Source of the DNA: Salininema proteolyticum
GTDB taxonomy: Bacteria > Actinomycetota > Actinomycetes > Mycobacteriales > Micromonosporaceae
Direction: 5' to 3'
NCBI RefSeq assembly: GCF_042685645.1
Contig: NZ_JBHUNX010000001.1
Location: 1,488,001 to 1,552,000 of the forward strand
DNA: 64,000 nt
Position 1 is the first letter of the stretch. Every line of letters begins with the position of its first letter. A program made the translations under genes and the position numbers. Below the pieces are notes generated by a model. It had not been told where the DNA came from and ran no database searches. It saw nothing but the letters and a program-made list of their open reading frames with translations. Below are positions 9,093 through 17,586 of this stretch, piece after piece.

Positions 9093-9130
9093 CATCCTCC
9101 CGGTCGTAAACGACGGGGTCTCCCACGCTG
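9093..9130 (-). repeat. Possible leftover right end of an IS605/IS1341 (TnpB) element
   Basis: Right after the ykoC stop the sequence reads TGACATCCTCCCGGTC, with a CCCGGTCGT/ACGACGGGG hairpin and then TCTCCC. In actinobacterial genomes, read on the other strand, a hairpin followed by GGGAGGATGTCA is the usual end of IS1341-type elements and of the TnpB guide RNA. No tnpB gene is present to the right. The hairpin could equally serve as the ykoEDC terminator. Confidence 0.4.
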
Positions 9131-9166
9131 AAGCGGTGAGCGGACGTCGCCGTATGGAAGCCGGGG

Positions 9167-9748
9167 TCACCACCAGCCCTCGAGGTCGATATCGTCGCTG
9201 TCCGCGTCGATCCCCTCGCCCAGGGGTTCCGTCGGGTCGACCGGGCCGGTGAACTCGACGCAGTAGGACTCGTCGACCCAGACCTGCAAGGTCGCGATGC
9301 TCGCGACTTGGTACATCATGTTCATTCCGTCGTCGCGGGTGCCGATGACGGTCACGTTGTCGCCGCCTTCGGATTCGCGGCGCTCGACCTCGTGGCCGAG
9401 CTCCTTCCAGTGCTCCTCCAACATGTCGGGGTAGGCGGTGCGCACGTTCGGATCTTGGGAGGCCTCTTCGCCGAAGGTATAGGTGAGGCCCGGTTTCGTG
9501 TAGCCTTCCACCGGTTCTTTCTCGTCCCAGCCCTCACCGCAGTAGTCCTCGTCCCAGGTCCGGGCGGAGAAGCCGGGGAAGTCCTCAAGGCCGGCGACCG
9601 AGTCGGCGGCGATGCTCTCGGCTTCCCGGTAGGCGGACTGGTTGGTCCACTCGTCGTGAACGTTCACTGGCTGCGTCTGGCAGGCGCCCAAAATGAGGAC
9701 GGAGACCGAACCGGCGGACAGGGCGAGCGAGAGCTTCGAGAGACGCAT
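9167..9748 (-). CDS. Putative lipoprotein, function unknown
   Basis: The 193-residue product has a short charged start, a hydrophobic stretch and the lipobox ILGAC (Cys at about residue 23), so it is probably anchored outside the membrane. The mature part is acidic, holds two more Cys residues (YCGEGW and SYCVEF) that could pair, and ends in a run of Asp/Glu. I do not recognise the family; small actinobacterial lipoproteins of this type are common and uncharacterised. No operon partner is evident. Confidence 0.7.
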   Translation of the reverse strand: MRLSKLSLALSAGSVSVLILGACQTQPVNVHDEWTNQSAYREAESIAADSVAGLEDFPGFSARTWDEDYCGEGWDEKEPVEGYTKPGLTYTFGEEASQDPNVRTAYPDMLEEHWKELGHEVERRESEGGDNVTVIGTRDDGMNMMYQVASIATLQVWVDESYCVEFTGPVDPTEPLGEGIDADSDDIDLEGWW

Positions 9749-9817
9749 GAGGACAGCATACGAAGGGGGAGCCCGCGCCGTCCGGTCGTTGTACAGGTCG
9801 TCGATGTCGGAACCCTG

Positions 9818-10185
9818 CTACTTGAACAGCCCTTTCGCGGCTGCGTGCGCGTCGCGCCGGTACATCGCCGCGTGGGCGAGGAGGTCCCGCCGTCCGGTCT
9901 CCGCGGCCCGCTGCTCGGAGAAGTCCGCCAGTTCGTCCAGCCGACGAGCCATAACGGCCATTACCTCTGCAGGATCGATCTCGGTACCGTAGGCGTCGGT
10001 GAGCATGCGCAAACGGTCCCGGGGACGGCCGAAGAGTTCTGGATCGAATCCGTCAGCGTCTTCCGCGTATGGAACCAGTCGGTAGGCGAGATAGGCGAAG
10101 TCCCAGAGGCGCGGACTCACCGCACGGTGTCGCCGACCTTGATTACAGGGGCCATGTTCCCGTCGGAGAGCACCTCTTCTCGCAT
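9818..10185 (-). pseudogene. Internally deleted aminoglycoside-phosphotransferase-family gene
   Basis: Two pieces of one family are joined with the middle missing. From 10185 the frame reads MREEVLSDGNMAPVIKVGD then TVR and a stop, which is the N-terminus typical of actinobacterial APH-fold phosphotransferases. One base out of frame, overlapping that stop, SPRLWDFAYLAYRLVPY onwards (to 9818) is the typical C-terminal end. The central part with the P-loop, catalytic HGD and DFD motifs is absent. It is therefore a dead gene, though the C-terminal 100-residue frame is still open and could be miscalled as a small gene. Confidence 0.7.
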
Positions 10186-10571
10186 CGCTCCATCGTAGCG
10201 CCGCAGAGGTGATGGAGAGCGAGCGCTGAGAGTCTAGCGGTGGAGGTCTTCCGGATCGGTGTCGCGCCTGCCCGATCCTGGAATATTACGCAGGAACGAT
10301 GAACAAGGTCGACGCACTGATGTTGTGGTGCTCCCAACGTGGCATCACATCCGCATCGTAGATTCCATTGGTGACATGCCCAGCGATACCTCCATGTTCG
10401 AATGAGCGGGACGCTCGTATGCCATGGCTGGAACACTGTCGTTGATGGCGAATATTCCGATCTATACAACATGACAAGATGAGCGGAGTCCTCATATTTA
10501 CAAAATAGAATGCATTAGGGTCGGGTGGGGATGCGCCCGGTCCCATGTGCGGGTAGTTGAAAGGAATTAGC
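10186..10571. other. Gap of about 390 bases without a supported gene
   Basis: GC content drops compared with both sides. The only protein-like item is a 20-codon frame at 10299-10361 with an AGGAACG ribosome-like site, starting MNKVDALMLWCSQRG and stopping soon after. It looks like the N-terminal stub of a small actinobacterial protein, but it is too short to call. Confidence 0.3.
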
Positions 10572-10988
10572 GTGTCGGGCCAGCCTGCGGAGATATCCGA
10601 CCTCTTTAAAATCGCCTCGTTCTCAACGGTGGCTTTTGTGGTCGGATTGGTGATGGTAGTCCTCGTGTGGAAGGGGAATCCCAAGGTGGTGGCGTACGTT
10701 AAGAAGGGCTACGCCAGATTCCCGCTCCCCAGTGCCTTCACTTCTAAAATGCATCGTTCGATACTTGTGGTGTGTCTGGTTTTCGGGTTTCTCGCCGTAC
10801 CCATGGACATCGCCCTCATCGCGGCTGTTTTCGGGGGAGACATGACGACTATCGCGGATATGCTGTCACTGTATCTTCGCGTCTATATATTTGGCATTCT
10901 ACTGCCCGGTATACTTCTCCTGGCTCCGATCGTCACGTTGACTGGAAAACCTGCGTTCCTCGTGCCGCCGGCGGAACGCCCGAAATAG
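10572..10988 (+). CDS. Small multi-pass membrane protein, unknown
   Basis: The 138-residue product (GTG at 10572, AAAGGA 6 bases upstream) has three hydrophobic segments: near residues 12-33 (VAFVVGLVMVVLVW), 66-92 (ILVVCLVFGFLAVP onwards) and 103-128 (VYIFGILLPGILLLAPIV). A TTG at 10557 in the same frame is less likely because the ribosome site would then lie inside the gene. Lysine- and arginine-rich loops separate the helices. No recognised family or operon partner. The region is AT-richer than the chromosome around it, suggesting transfer. Confidence 0.6.
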   Translation: MSGQPAEISDLFKIASFSTVAFVVGLVMVVLVWKGNPKVVAYVKKGYARFPLPSAFTSKMHRSILVVCLVFGFLAVPMDIALIAAVFGGDMTTIADMLSLYLRVYIFGILLPGILLLAPIVTLTGKPAFLVPPAERPK

Positions 10989-11621
10989 TGGGAACTGACA
11001 CTTACATCTATTTTACCTGGCGGCATAGGAAGTCGCCATTGTGTCGTTGGCCAGTTAACCCTGATACGGCCGTAATAGACTATCGTTTGTAGATTCCAAA
11101 GGCGAGTCCATCCTGTCTTTAACGGACTGTAGTGCGTCAGTGGTTGTCTTCCATGCCATGACGTGTCCGATATATCCTCTGTGGAATGAAATAAATCCGC
11201 TGTTGGAACGGAATAACATACACCGAACGATGACCAGATGCAGCACAAATTTCGCCGTCTCTTGCGCTACTGTCTGGCGCCGCGCCCCGACTTTCGGCAA
11301 GCGTTGCGCCAAGCATCAAAAGCCGGTTCCGATCGGTCATCATCGACAATATTGTCGTTCAATCTGGTGATTGTTGACGAAAAGGAAAACCGGGCACGGC
11401 AGGCAAGAGTTTCCCGGCATAAAAGTGTAGGAGCCCACGGGCTTAGATACTTCGGGCGACGGCGGCCGCCCTTGCGAAGGGCTCGATGCGTACCTGTCGG
11501 GTCTGGATGCGATCGCCCCTGGCCCACACGCGTGGGCGGTTCCAATAGAACCGGCCCGCTTGAAGAAGGGGTCTCCACGCCCTAGACCCACCTTTCCTGT
11601 GCTCAGGGCCCAGGGATCAAG
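10989..11621. other. 630-base stretch with no supportable gene
   Basis: Several short overlapping frames exist on both strands between 11055 and 11591, but none has protein-like composition or a ribosome site that stands out. The left part (to about 11400) is AT-richer than the chromosome average and the right part returns to high GC with small hairpins. It reads like decayed mobile or horizontally acquired DNA, but nothing identifiable is left. Confidence 0.4.
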
Positions 11622-11813
11622 TCAAGAGCCGTACTTCTCTTCCACGCCGTCCCTTAGCTTGAGAATGCCCATCGTGAAGGGGATTCCCAGCAGAAGCCCT
11701 GCCCACAAAGGTAGGTCGAAGGCCAAGGCGATGACACCGAAAATGATCCAGACGAACGTATAGAGAGCGGTTATGGCCCAGATCAGCAGCTGATACCGAT
11801 CCTCGTCGGCCAT
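11622..11813 (-). CDS. Small two-helix membrane protein
   Basis: 63 residues with two adjacent hydrophobic segments (about residues 8-30 and 35-50) followed by a charged tail (LKLRDGVEEKYGS). The same-strand gene at 11818-12030 lies only 4 bases upstream, suggesting a two-gene unit of small membrane proteins. Function unknown; two-helix proteins of this kind are frequent in actinomycetes. Confidence 0.55.
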   Translation of the reverse strand: MADEDRYQLLIWAITALYTFVWIIFGVIALAFDLPLWAGLLLGIPFTMGILKLRDGVEEKYGS

Positions 11814-11817
11814 CTGC

Positions 11818-12030
11818 TCAGACCTTTTCGGACTGGACGAGTCCTACTGCGGCACTCGCCTGTCGGCGCGCGTGAACGGCCCCGTGAATCGCCGCTGCGG
11901 TCAACAGTGCCGGTATTGCGGCCCAGACGGCCAGCGCCCAAGAAGGGGAATCGACTGCCGATATGGACGCAGTGAGAGCCGCAATGAGAAAGAAGTACGG
12001 GTTGGGGAGTCCATGTAGAGACCTCATCAT
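11818..12030 (-). CDS. Small membrane protein
   Basis: 70 residues. The start is well supported: AAAGGAG stands 3-4 bases before tandem ATG ATG codons at 12030. Two hydrophobic stretches (YFFLIAALTASISAV and WALAVWAAIPALLTAAAI) are followed by a basic segment. It is the promoter-proximal gene of the pair with 11622-11813. Function not recognised. Confidence 0.55.
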   Translation of the reverse strand: MMRSLHGLPNPYFFLIAALTASISAVDSPSWALAVWAAIPALLTAAAIHGAVHARRQASAAVGLVQSEKV

Positions 12031-12380
12031 CGCTCCTTTGAAGTGGGGATCGACTTCTGTGGCAGCTCGAATATACCAAACATACTGTCGCGTAACTGAA
12101 GGTGTGCGTAGCTCAGTGGTCCGGTTCGCTTCAGCGAGTGAGAGCCACGGTAGGTACGGGCCGACACCTAGCGGGAACGAATCCGCGATGCACTAGACGG
12201 GCGGCTTCAGGGGAGGGGAATCGGAGCATGTCAGCTGCGGAGACGTTGATATAGGGCGCTGATGATCGGGAACGGCTTCAGGACGGGGCAACTGCGTACA
12301 GGGACGAAGACGGGCCGGGTTCGGGCGGTGGTCGGCGGGTCAGACGGTCCTCGGTGGCAGGGGATCCCTAGTATGTATTT
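12031..12380. other. 350-base intergenic region between divergent small genes
   Basis: It should hold the promoter of the minus-strand membrane-protein pair on its left side (AT-rich around 12070-12085) and that of the plus-strand gene at 12381 on its right. A segment at 12109-12123 reads like the D-arm of a tRNA (GCGTAGCTCAGTGGT), but no full cloverleaf follows. Nothing else is identifiable. Confidence 0.4.
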
Positions 12381-12704
12381 ATGAAGCGTTATTTTGGACG
12401 GACAGCCACGATCGTAGGCTCCGTCTACTTGTTCCTTGTCGTCGCGGTACTGGCAGTTGAGATCGAAAGAGTCGTCACGGCAGAAGGTCCCATCGGTTTC
12501 CCGGGCATTCTCCTGTTCTTCGTCACGTGCCCCACCTCGTATCTCACGAACGCCCTCATGTTGCTGCCGGTACCGGGGTTCGACTCGGTGACGGCCCTGT
12601 TCGCCTTCTCCACGCTCGCCGGCATGGTCCAGGCCTTCGCGCTCGCCTTCATCGTCGAACGCCTGGCCCGGATGTTCCGACGTCCTCGTCAGAAGGCCGG
12701 CTGA
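12381..12704 (+). CDS. SCO4225-like membrane protein
   Basis: 107 residues with about three hydrophobic segments. The pattern (RTATIVGSVYLFLVV, then FVTCPTSYLTNALMLLP, then a helix ending IVERLARMF) resembles the short SCO4225-type family of actinobacteria, whose function is unknown. No ribosome site precedes the ATG, but TAGTAT at 12369-12374 would be a -10 box 6 bases before it, which fits leaderless expression. Confidence 0.6.
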   Translation: MKRYFGRTATIVGSVYLFLVVAVLAVEIERVVTAEGPIGFPGILLFFVTCPTSYLTNALMLLPVPGFDSVTALFAFSTLAGMVQAFALAFIVERLARMFRRPRQKAG

Positions 12705-12906
12705 CGGCGGTGGCGGTGACACTTGCGCCTATGGTCAGGTTGCGCGCCGAGGCCGCACAGATCGAGGAACCTACCAGAGGCGAAGATGGAATCCGTCCCG
12801 CTCGACGTTGGCATGAACTGTAAAAGAGGGTCTGTTGCTCCTCGCTGAACTCGGCCACGAGAAATACCGGATAGCAAGATCGGCGGACCATGATCGACGG
12901 CGCCCG

Positions 12907-12955
12907 TCGGCGTGGCCGTGGCCGGGTTCGATGTCCACGACCACGGCCACGCCGA
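12907..12955 (-). terminator. Hairpin terminator after the esterase gene
   Basis: Perfect 15-base arms at 12907-12921 and 12941-12955 (TCGGCGTGGCCGTGG and its complement) enclose a 19-base loop, just past the stop of the minus-strand esterase at 12964. There is no T tract, as is usual for GC-rich actinobacterial terminators. Confidence 0.7.
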
Positions 12956-12963
12956 TCCGCCGG

Positions 12964-13941
12964 TCACGCCTTGCGGAGCCGGGCGATCATACCGTCGAGG
13001 TCACGAATGAAGAGGTCATGGCGGACGAAGTGGCCGCCAGGGACCTCATGCCACTCATGAGGGATCCCGGCCTCACCGAGGAGACCGCGGAACTCCCTCT
13101 GCCCGTTGAGCACGTGGTGCTCGTTGAACCAGTCCCACACGGTCTCGGGGCTGGTGCCGGCGGCCATGAACACCCGCTTGTTCCGGTAGCTCTCGATACG
13201 CTGGACCGGGTTGTCGGCGGTGACCCTGTTCTCGTCCCAGGGAGTGCCGTAGACAGTGCCGCCGTTGAGCTCCACGGCCGCGGACGAAGCGTTCGCCCAA
13301 TGGACCACCGCCCCGTTGTCGCGTCGCAGGCTGGCGGGGCCGGAGTGGGAGCTCACCGAGGCGAAGTGCCCGTAGTACTTGGCCGCGTACTTCAAGGCGC
13401 CGAAGCCGCCCATCGAGAACCCGGACACGGCGCGGCCGTCGTACTCGGCAAAGGTCCGGAAGTTCGCCTCGACCCACGGCAGCAGCTGGGCGATGTGGAA
13501 GTGCTCCCAGTCGCGGGGGCCGGCGTTGGAGCTGACCGGGTTGGAGTACCAGCCCGCGCGTCCGCCGTCGGGCATCACGACGATGATCGGTTTGCCGGCC
13601 GTCCAGGCGCGGATGCCCTCTCGGTCGAAGAAGATGAAGTCTTGGTCCCCGCCGTGGAAGAGGTAGAGCACGGGGTAGGTGCGTCCGCTGGTGTGATAGT
13701 CGTCGGGCAGCAGGACGTTGACGCCGGGGTCCCAGCCGATCGCGTCGGTCGCGAAGCGGTAGTACCACATTCGGGGATCGTCCTCGTTCCGGTCCACAAT
13801 GCGCAGGCCGAATCCCTCGCCGGCGGCTGCGGCGGGTGCCGCCGCCGCTAGGGCACCTCCGGTGCCCAGCGCCAATGCGGCCGAGAGGCCGCCGATATTC
13901 TTGAAGAAGTCTCTGCGGTTGGAGCGCTGCTCACTCAACAT
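12964..13941 (-). CDS. Tat-exported esterase (alpha/beta-hydrolase, esterase D type)
   Basis: A secreted serine esterase of about 325 residues. The N-terminus SNRRDFFKNIGG followed by an Ala-rich hydrophobic run is a twin-arginine signal; cleavage is likely after AAAAPAAAA. The mature enzyme has the oxyanion region LYLFHGG, the nucleophile in SGFSMGGFG and a C-terminal His in GGHFVRHDL, as in the esterase D/antigen 85-like group. The start at 13941 is chosen because AGGAGGA lies directly upstream, although the frame is open to 13986. The natural substrate is unknown. Confidence 0.8.
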   Translation of the reverse strand: MLSEQRSNRRDFFKNIGGLSAALALGTGGALAAAAPAAAAGEGFGLRIVDRNEDDPRMWYYRFATDAIGWDPGVNVLLPDDYHTSGRTYPVLYLFHGGDQDFIFFDREGIRAWTAGKPIIVVMPDGGRAGWYSNPVSSNAGPRDWEHFHIAQLLPWVEANFRTFAEYDGRAVSGFSMGGFGALKYAAKYYGHFASVSSHSGPASLRRDNGAVVHWANASSAAVELNGGTVYGTPWDENRVTADNPVQRIESYRNKRVFMAAGTSPETVWDWFNEHHVLNGQREFRGLLGEAGIPHEWHEVPGGHFVRHDLFIRDLDGMIARLRKA

Positions 13942-14024
13942 GTCCTCCTGGGAGAGCGGTGGGACTCCGCGCTTCTGCGCGGGCATGACGAAGTTCGTTG
14001 ACTCGTGGTGGGCTTCGGGACGGC

Positions 14025-14810
14025 TCAGGTCGCGAGGTGGAAGCCGGCGCCGACTCCGCCGACCTCGTTCATCTCCTCGATGATGCTCAGGATCGGCGAG
14101 CTGTGCTGGACGCCCCAGGCGTTGCCGACCAGCGTCTCCCCGACGACGACGGGCGCGCCGGAGTCACCGCCGTCGGTCCAGATGAGATGGACGAACCAGT
14201 CTTCGTGGGTGCCCAGCTTTATGCCGCAGGTGAGTCCGGTTCGGTGGCCCTGCTTGCACATCCGCACGCCGTTGCCGGGCGGCTCCCCGATCGAGGTGAT
14301 CGTGGTCGAACCGATGGTGTCAGTGGGCTCTACCCTGGTCTCGTCCAGGTCGATCACCGCGAAGTCCAGGCCCTTGGGGCCGGTGTTGGTCAGGTTGTTG
14401 GGAACGCTGACGTAGGTGACCGTGCCGATGGCCCCGGTCTCCAGGTCGGGGCTGCTCTCTTCCAGCGGAGCCGGTGAGAGCGCCGTGCCCGCCGGCGATT
14501 CGTCGCGGTAGACCTCCGCGCCGACCAGCTTATTGCCCTCTTCGTCGTAGAAGCAGTGGGCGTTGGTCAGCCCTACCAGGTTGCCGGTCCGGTCATAGCC
14601 GACGGCGGTGAGGGTGCAGATGTGGAACGACGTCGGGTTCTCCGGGCTCGGGCTCATGCGGAAGATGAGTCCGGTACCGCCGCCGACCGGCGTTAGCGTG
14701 CTGGAAGCGGAGGACGGGGCCGCGACGACCAGGGTGCCGGCCAGGAGGACGGCGAGGCCGAGTGCGGCGCGCAGAATGTAGAGGACAGGGGACCGGTTCT
14801 TCGAGTTCAC
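14025..14810 (-). CDS. Secreted trypsin-like serine protease
   Basis: 261 residues with a Sec signal peptide (basic start, then ALGLAVLLAGTLVVAAPSSASS). The chymotrypsin-fold triad is visible: His in GLTNAHCF, Asp in LDFAVIDLDE and Ser in DGGDSGAPVV. A Cys pair beside the His (CTLTAVGY and AHCF) and another near the C-terminus (MCKQ and LTCG) probably form disulfides. It lies close to the exported esterase and is transcribed in the same direction, but 83 bases and no overlap separate them. Confidence 0.8.
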   Translation of the reverse strand: MNSKNRSPVLYILRAALGLAVLLAGTLVVAAPSSASSTLTPVGGGTGLIFRMSPSPENPTSFHICTLTAVGYDRTGNLVGLTNAHCFYDEEGNKLVGAEVYRDESPAGTALSPAPLEESSPDLETGAIGTVTYVSVPNNLTNTGPKGLDFAVIDLDETRVEPTDTIGSTTITSIGEPPGNGVRMCKQGHRTGLTCGIKLGTHEDWFVHLIWTDGGDSGAPVVVGETLVGNAWGVQHSSPILSIIEEMNEVGGVGAGFHLAT

Positions 14811-15077
14811 GTGGGAGATTCCTATGCTTGCGGAGTTGCAAAGGGGCGTAACGGAACTTCACGGTATGGCGCATTGCGGGCGAAGTCAACACCAACTCAA
14901 TACCTGATATGTCGTTCATTGTTCGGCTGCAGTGATTCCCAGTTCGTCCGCGTGCCGAGCCCTGGACGGTGCCTTCGACCCGTCGGCCCCTGAGGGTTTT
15001 CGAAGGTCACGGGCGCGGCGAAGTCCGGACTCCGAGACGATACGTTCCTCAGGCCGCGAAGGCGCCCGGAGAACGGC

Positions 15078-15122
15078 GAAGGGCGCGAAGGCGTTCATTC
15101 AGTGAATACCTTCGCGCCCTTC
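15078..15122 (-). terminator. Long hairpin between the protease and hydrolase genes
   Basis: 14-base perfect arms GAAGGGCGCGAAGG (15078-15091) and their complement (15109-15122) enclose a loop that can itself pair (TTCA/TGAA). It lies 69 bases past the stop of the hydrolase at 15191, so it most likely ends the tetR-hydrolase transcript. The rest of 14811-15190 has no gene; short frames there are not convincing. Confidence 0.6.
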
Positions 15123-15190
15123 AATGTTGGTGGGACAACGGGGCCGCGTCGACAGAGCGCCGGCGCGGGGTCCGGTCGTCCCTTCGCCGT

Positions 15191-16096
15191 TCAGGCCCGC
15201 CTGTTGTCGAAGTCCTTGAGGAAGCGCTCCACGGCGGCGATGGCGGACGGGTCGGCGAGAATGCGCCGGTGTCCCAGCCCCTCGGACACGACCAGCTCAG
15301 CGTTCGGCCACGCGTCGGCCAGCTTCTGCCCGTACTTGACCGGGTTGGGCCGGTCCCAGGTGTCGTGCAGTACTAGGGTCGGCGAGGGCACTTCTTGCGC
15401 GGTCAGGTCGATGGTGGAGATCGCCGACTCGGTCACGCGGTCGAGCTTCGGCATGAAGCGTTTGATCGCGCGCGGACCGATGGAGACGTAGGAGCTGAGG
15501 GTGTCGTAGAACGCGCGCGGACCGCCGGTCCAGGGCGCCACGAGGATCAGTCCGGTCTCCTCCATCGGCGCGCCGACCTCTTGCAGCGCCTCGACGGCCG
15601 AGAAGCACCCGAAGGAGTGCGCGAGCGCCACGTCGGGAATCCCGTAGTGCTCCATGAGCGCCGTCCAGGTCTCGATGACCTCGACGCCGTGGCTGCTCTT
15701 CTCTCCGAGCCGGCCCGGACCGGAGTTGCCGTGGCTGGGGGAGTCGAAGGAGATGACGCGGTAGCCGTTGTCCACCATGACCTCGGCGAGGCGCTGGGTG
15801 TCGCCGGTGCAGCCGCCCCAGCCGTGGAAGGCGAAGGCCAGGGGGCCCTCGCCGCCGGTGCGGTCCCATTCCCAGCCCCAGAGCTCGGTCGAGCCGAACT
15901 GGAAGGAGAGCTGCTTCGCCCCCTTGGGGAGCGGGCCGCGCAGTCGTTTGCGCGGGTTCGGCGGGATCTTGCACCACTGGCGGAGCATGATGTCGGCGGC
16001 GAGGCCCGGGGCGGTGTAGTCGAGGACGGTGAAGAGCATGTTCGCCGCCGGATTGGACTGCACGGTCGTGCTTTTTTTCTTGCTGTCCTGTGCCAT
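15191..16096 (-). CDS. Alpha/beta hydrolase
   Basis: 301 residues. The fold is shown by the oxyanion HGWGG, the strand ending in SFDSPSHGNSG and a nucleophile elbow ALAHSFGCFSA (Ser between His and Phe). A late Asp (HDTWDRPNP) and the His in EGLGHRRILADP follow. The frame is open to 16543, but that extension overlaps the TetR gene in another frame, so the ATG at 16096 is taken. It lies 35 bases downstream of the TetR regulator and is probably its target. Substrate unknown. Confidence 0.75.
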   Translation of the reverse strand: MAQDSKKKSTTVQSNPAANMLFTVLDYTAPGLAADIMLRQWCKIPPNPRKRLRGPLPKGAKQLSFQFGSTELWGWEWDRTGGEGPLAFAFHGWGGCTGDTQRLAEVMVDNGYRVISFDSPSHGNSGPGRLGEKSSHGVEVIETWTALMEHYGIPDVALAHSFGCFSAVEALQEVGAPMEETGLILVAPWTGGPRAFYDTLSSYVSIGPRAIKRFMPKLDRVTESAISTIDLTAQEVPSPTLVLHDTWDRPNPVKYGQKLADAWPNAELVVSEGLGHRRILADPSAIAAVERFLKDFDNRRA

Positions 16097-16131
16097 GGGT
16101 GTTCGTACTTTCTGTCGGAGAGCGTTCCGGC

Positions 16132-16710
16132 TCAGGCGCGGAGCGAGTCGATGATCCGGTCGAGCGCGGTCCAGGTTCGCTTCTCGGCGTCGGGAAGCTC
16201 GAGAATGCGGTGGGCCCAGTTGTAGGTCACCAGGATGCCGAAGACCTCTTGGGCGACCTGCGCGGTGTCGGAGGGAGCGAGCTCCTCCTCCGTGATCGCG
16301 GTGCCCACGATCTGCGCGATGCAGTCGAGCAGGTCCTTCTGGTCGGCGACCATCTTGTCGTGCAGCGGCCCGTCCAGGTCGTCGAACTCGCTGGCGGTGG
16401 AGACGAAGAGGCAGCCCCCGGGCTTGGAGTACCAGTTCATCCAGTGCGTGACGAGGGAGTTGAGGCGCGTGATGCCCCTGGGCGCGGCCAGGGAGGGCCG
16501 GATGACCTCGTCGAGGAACTGGGCGGCGTTGGCCTCCATGCACTCCAGCTGGAGCGCCTCCTTGGACTTGAAGTGCGCCCAGACGCCGGACTTGGACATG
16601 TCGGCCTCGGCGGCCAGCGATCCGATCGTCAGCCGCGACAGTCCCTGCCGCCGGGCCAGGCGGAGTGCCACGTCGAGGATCGCCTGGCGGGTGTCATCGC
16701 CTTTTCCCAT
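16132..16710 (-). CDS. TetR-family transcriptional regulator
   Basis: 192 residues. The N-terminal helix-turn-helix (about residues 8-55) has the TetR pattern RQAILDVALRLARRQGLSRL, then IGSLAAEADMSKSGVWAHF. The C-terminal ligand domain is all-helical. Directly upstream of its ATG sits the inverted repeat AAGCAC-GACC-GTGCTT, so autoregulation is likely. It is the first gene of a two-gene unit with the hydrolase at 15191-16096. Confidence 0.85.
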   Translation of the reverse strand: MGKGDDTRQAILDVALRLARRQGLSRLTIGSLAAEADMSKSGVWAHFKSKEALQLECMEANAAQFLDEVIRPSLAAPRGITRLNSLVTHWMNWYSKPGGCLFVSTASEFDDLDGPLHDKMVADQKDLLDCIAQIVGTAITEEELAPSDTAQVAQEVFGILVTYNWAHRILELPDAEKRTWTALDRIIDSLRA

Positions 16711-16716
16711 ACCGCC

Positions 16717-16740
16717 ATTAAAGCACGACCGTGCTTAAAA
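16717..16740 (-). promoter_or_regulatory. Probable TetR operator
   Basis: AAGCAC at 16721-16726 and GTGCTT at 16731-16736 are perfect inverted arms around GACC, and the symmetry extends imperfectly into flanking TTAA. The site begins 7-10 bases upstream of the TetR start codon, where a bound repressor would block its own promoter. Confidence 0.6.
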
Positions 16741-16779
16741 CACCATTGACGTATCGGTGAGTTTCCGCTCAGAAGCGGT

Positions 16780-17523
16780 CTAGAGGTGCCCGGCCACGAC
16801 GAGGATCCCGGCCGCGGCGATGACCTCGGCGGCGATGGCGGCCGCGCCGAGCATGTCGCCGTGGGCTCCGAGGTGCTTCTCCCAGGAGCGGTAGAGCGTT
16901 TCGCCGCCCGCCACGGCGGCACCGACGATGGGAACCGCATACCACCAGGGCATATGGGCCAGGTGCAGGGCGGCGGCCAGGGCGAGGACGGTCCCGGCGA
17001 GGGCGGCGGCGACCGGCAGGCCGCGCGCCATGTCCCGAAGACCGGCGGCAGAGGATCCCTCGCGCTCGCGGCTCCGGGAGATCATCCAGAGGCTGACCAG
17101 CCGCCCGCAGACGGGGATCGCCGGCAGCAGCCACCACCATCCGGGCAGCGCGGCCAGCGAGGCGAGGAGGGCGAAACGGACGATGAGAACCGTCGTCGCC
17201 GTCACCGAGCCGAGGGCGCCGATGCGGGAGTCCTTGATCGCCTGCTGGATCCGCTCGGGACGGTGCTTGGTGGCCAGGCCGTCGGCGGTGTCGGCCACGC
17301 CGTCGAGGTGGAATCCGCCGGTGACCTTGAGGTCGACCAGCAGCACGGCCGCGGCGGCGACGAGCGGCCCGCCGATGAAGTCTCCCGCGAACGCCCCGGC
17401 GGTCCACAGGAGCCCGACGACGAGGCCGACCAGCGGGAAGCAGGCCAGGGACCGCCGTCCCGGTCCCCGGGTGGACTTGACGGGCAGGGTGGTGAGGAAG
17501 CCCAGGGCGTCACGCATGGCCAT
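16780..17523 (-). CDS. cobS: Adenosylcobinamide-GDP ribazoletransferase (CobS)
   Basis: Joins alpha-ribazole to adenosylcobinamide-GDP, the last ring-assembly step of B12. The 247-residue protein is a polytopic membrane protein with the family signature GGFHLDGVADTADGLA (about residues 70-85) and the early motif ALGFLTTLPV. It is the last cobalamin gene of the minus-strand cluster, 63 bases after cobT. Confidence 0.88.
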   Translation of the reverse strand: MAMRDALGFLTTLPVKSTRGPGRRSLACFPLVGLVVGLLWTAGAFAGDFIGGPLVAAAAVLLVDLKVTGGFHLDGVADTADGLATKHRPERIQQAIKDSRIGALGSVTATTVLIVRFALLASLAALPGWWWLLPAIPVCGRLVSLWMISRSREREGSSAAGLRDMARGLPVAAALAGTVLALAAALHLAHMPWWYAVPIVGAAVAGGETLYRSWEKHLGAHGDMLGAAAIAAEVIAAAGILVVAGHL

Positions 17524-17586
17524 CGCTTTCTAGACGTGGGTCGGCCGACGCGGGGAACCCGCGCCGGCCGGTGAGGTCCGGAGGCC

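Noticed and set aside
10286..10684. 132-residue minus-strand open frame
   Set aside because: It overlaps the better-supported membrane protein gene at 10572 on the other strand and lacks a ribosome site.
11055..11591. Several overlapping short frames on both strands
   Set aside because: None has a recognisable family, membrane pattern or initiation site.
12109..12175. tRNA-like start GCGTAGCTCAGTGGT
   Set aside because: The D-arm-like piece is not followed by an anticodon arm, a T-arm with GTTCGAATCC at the right distance, or a matching acceptor stem.
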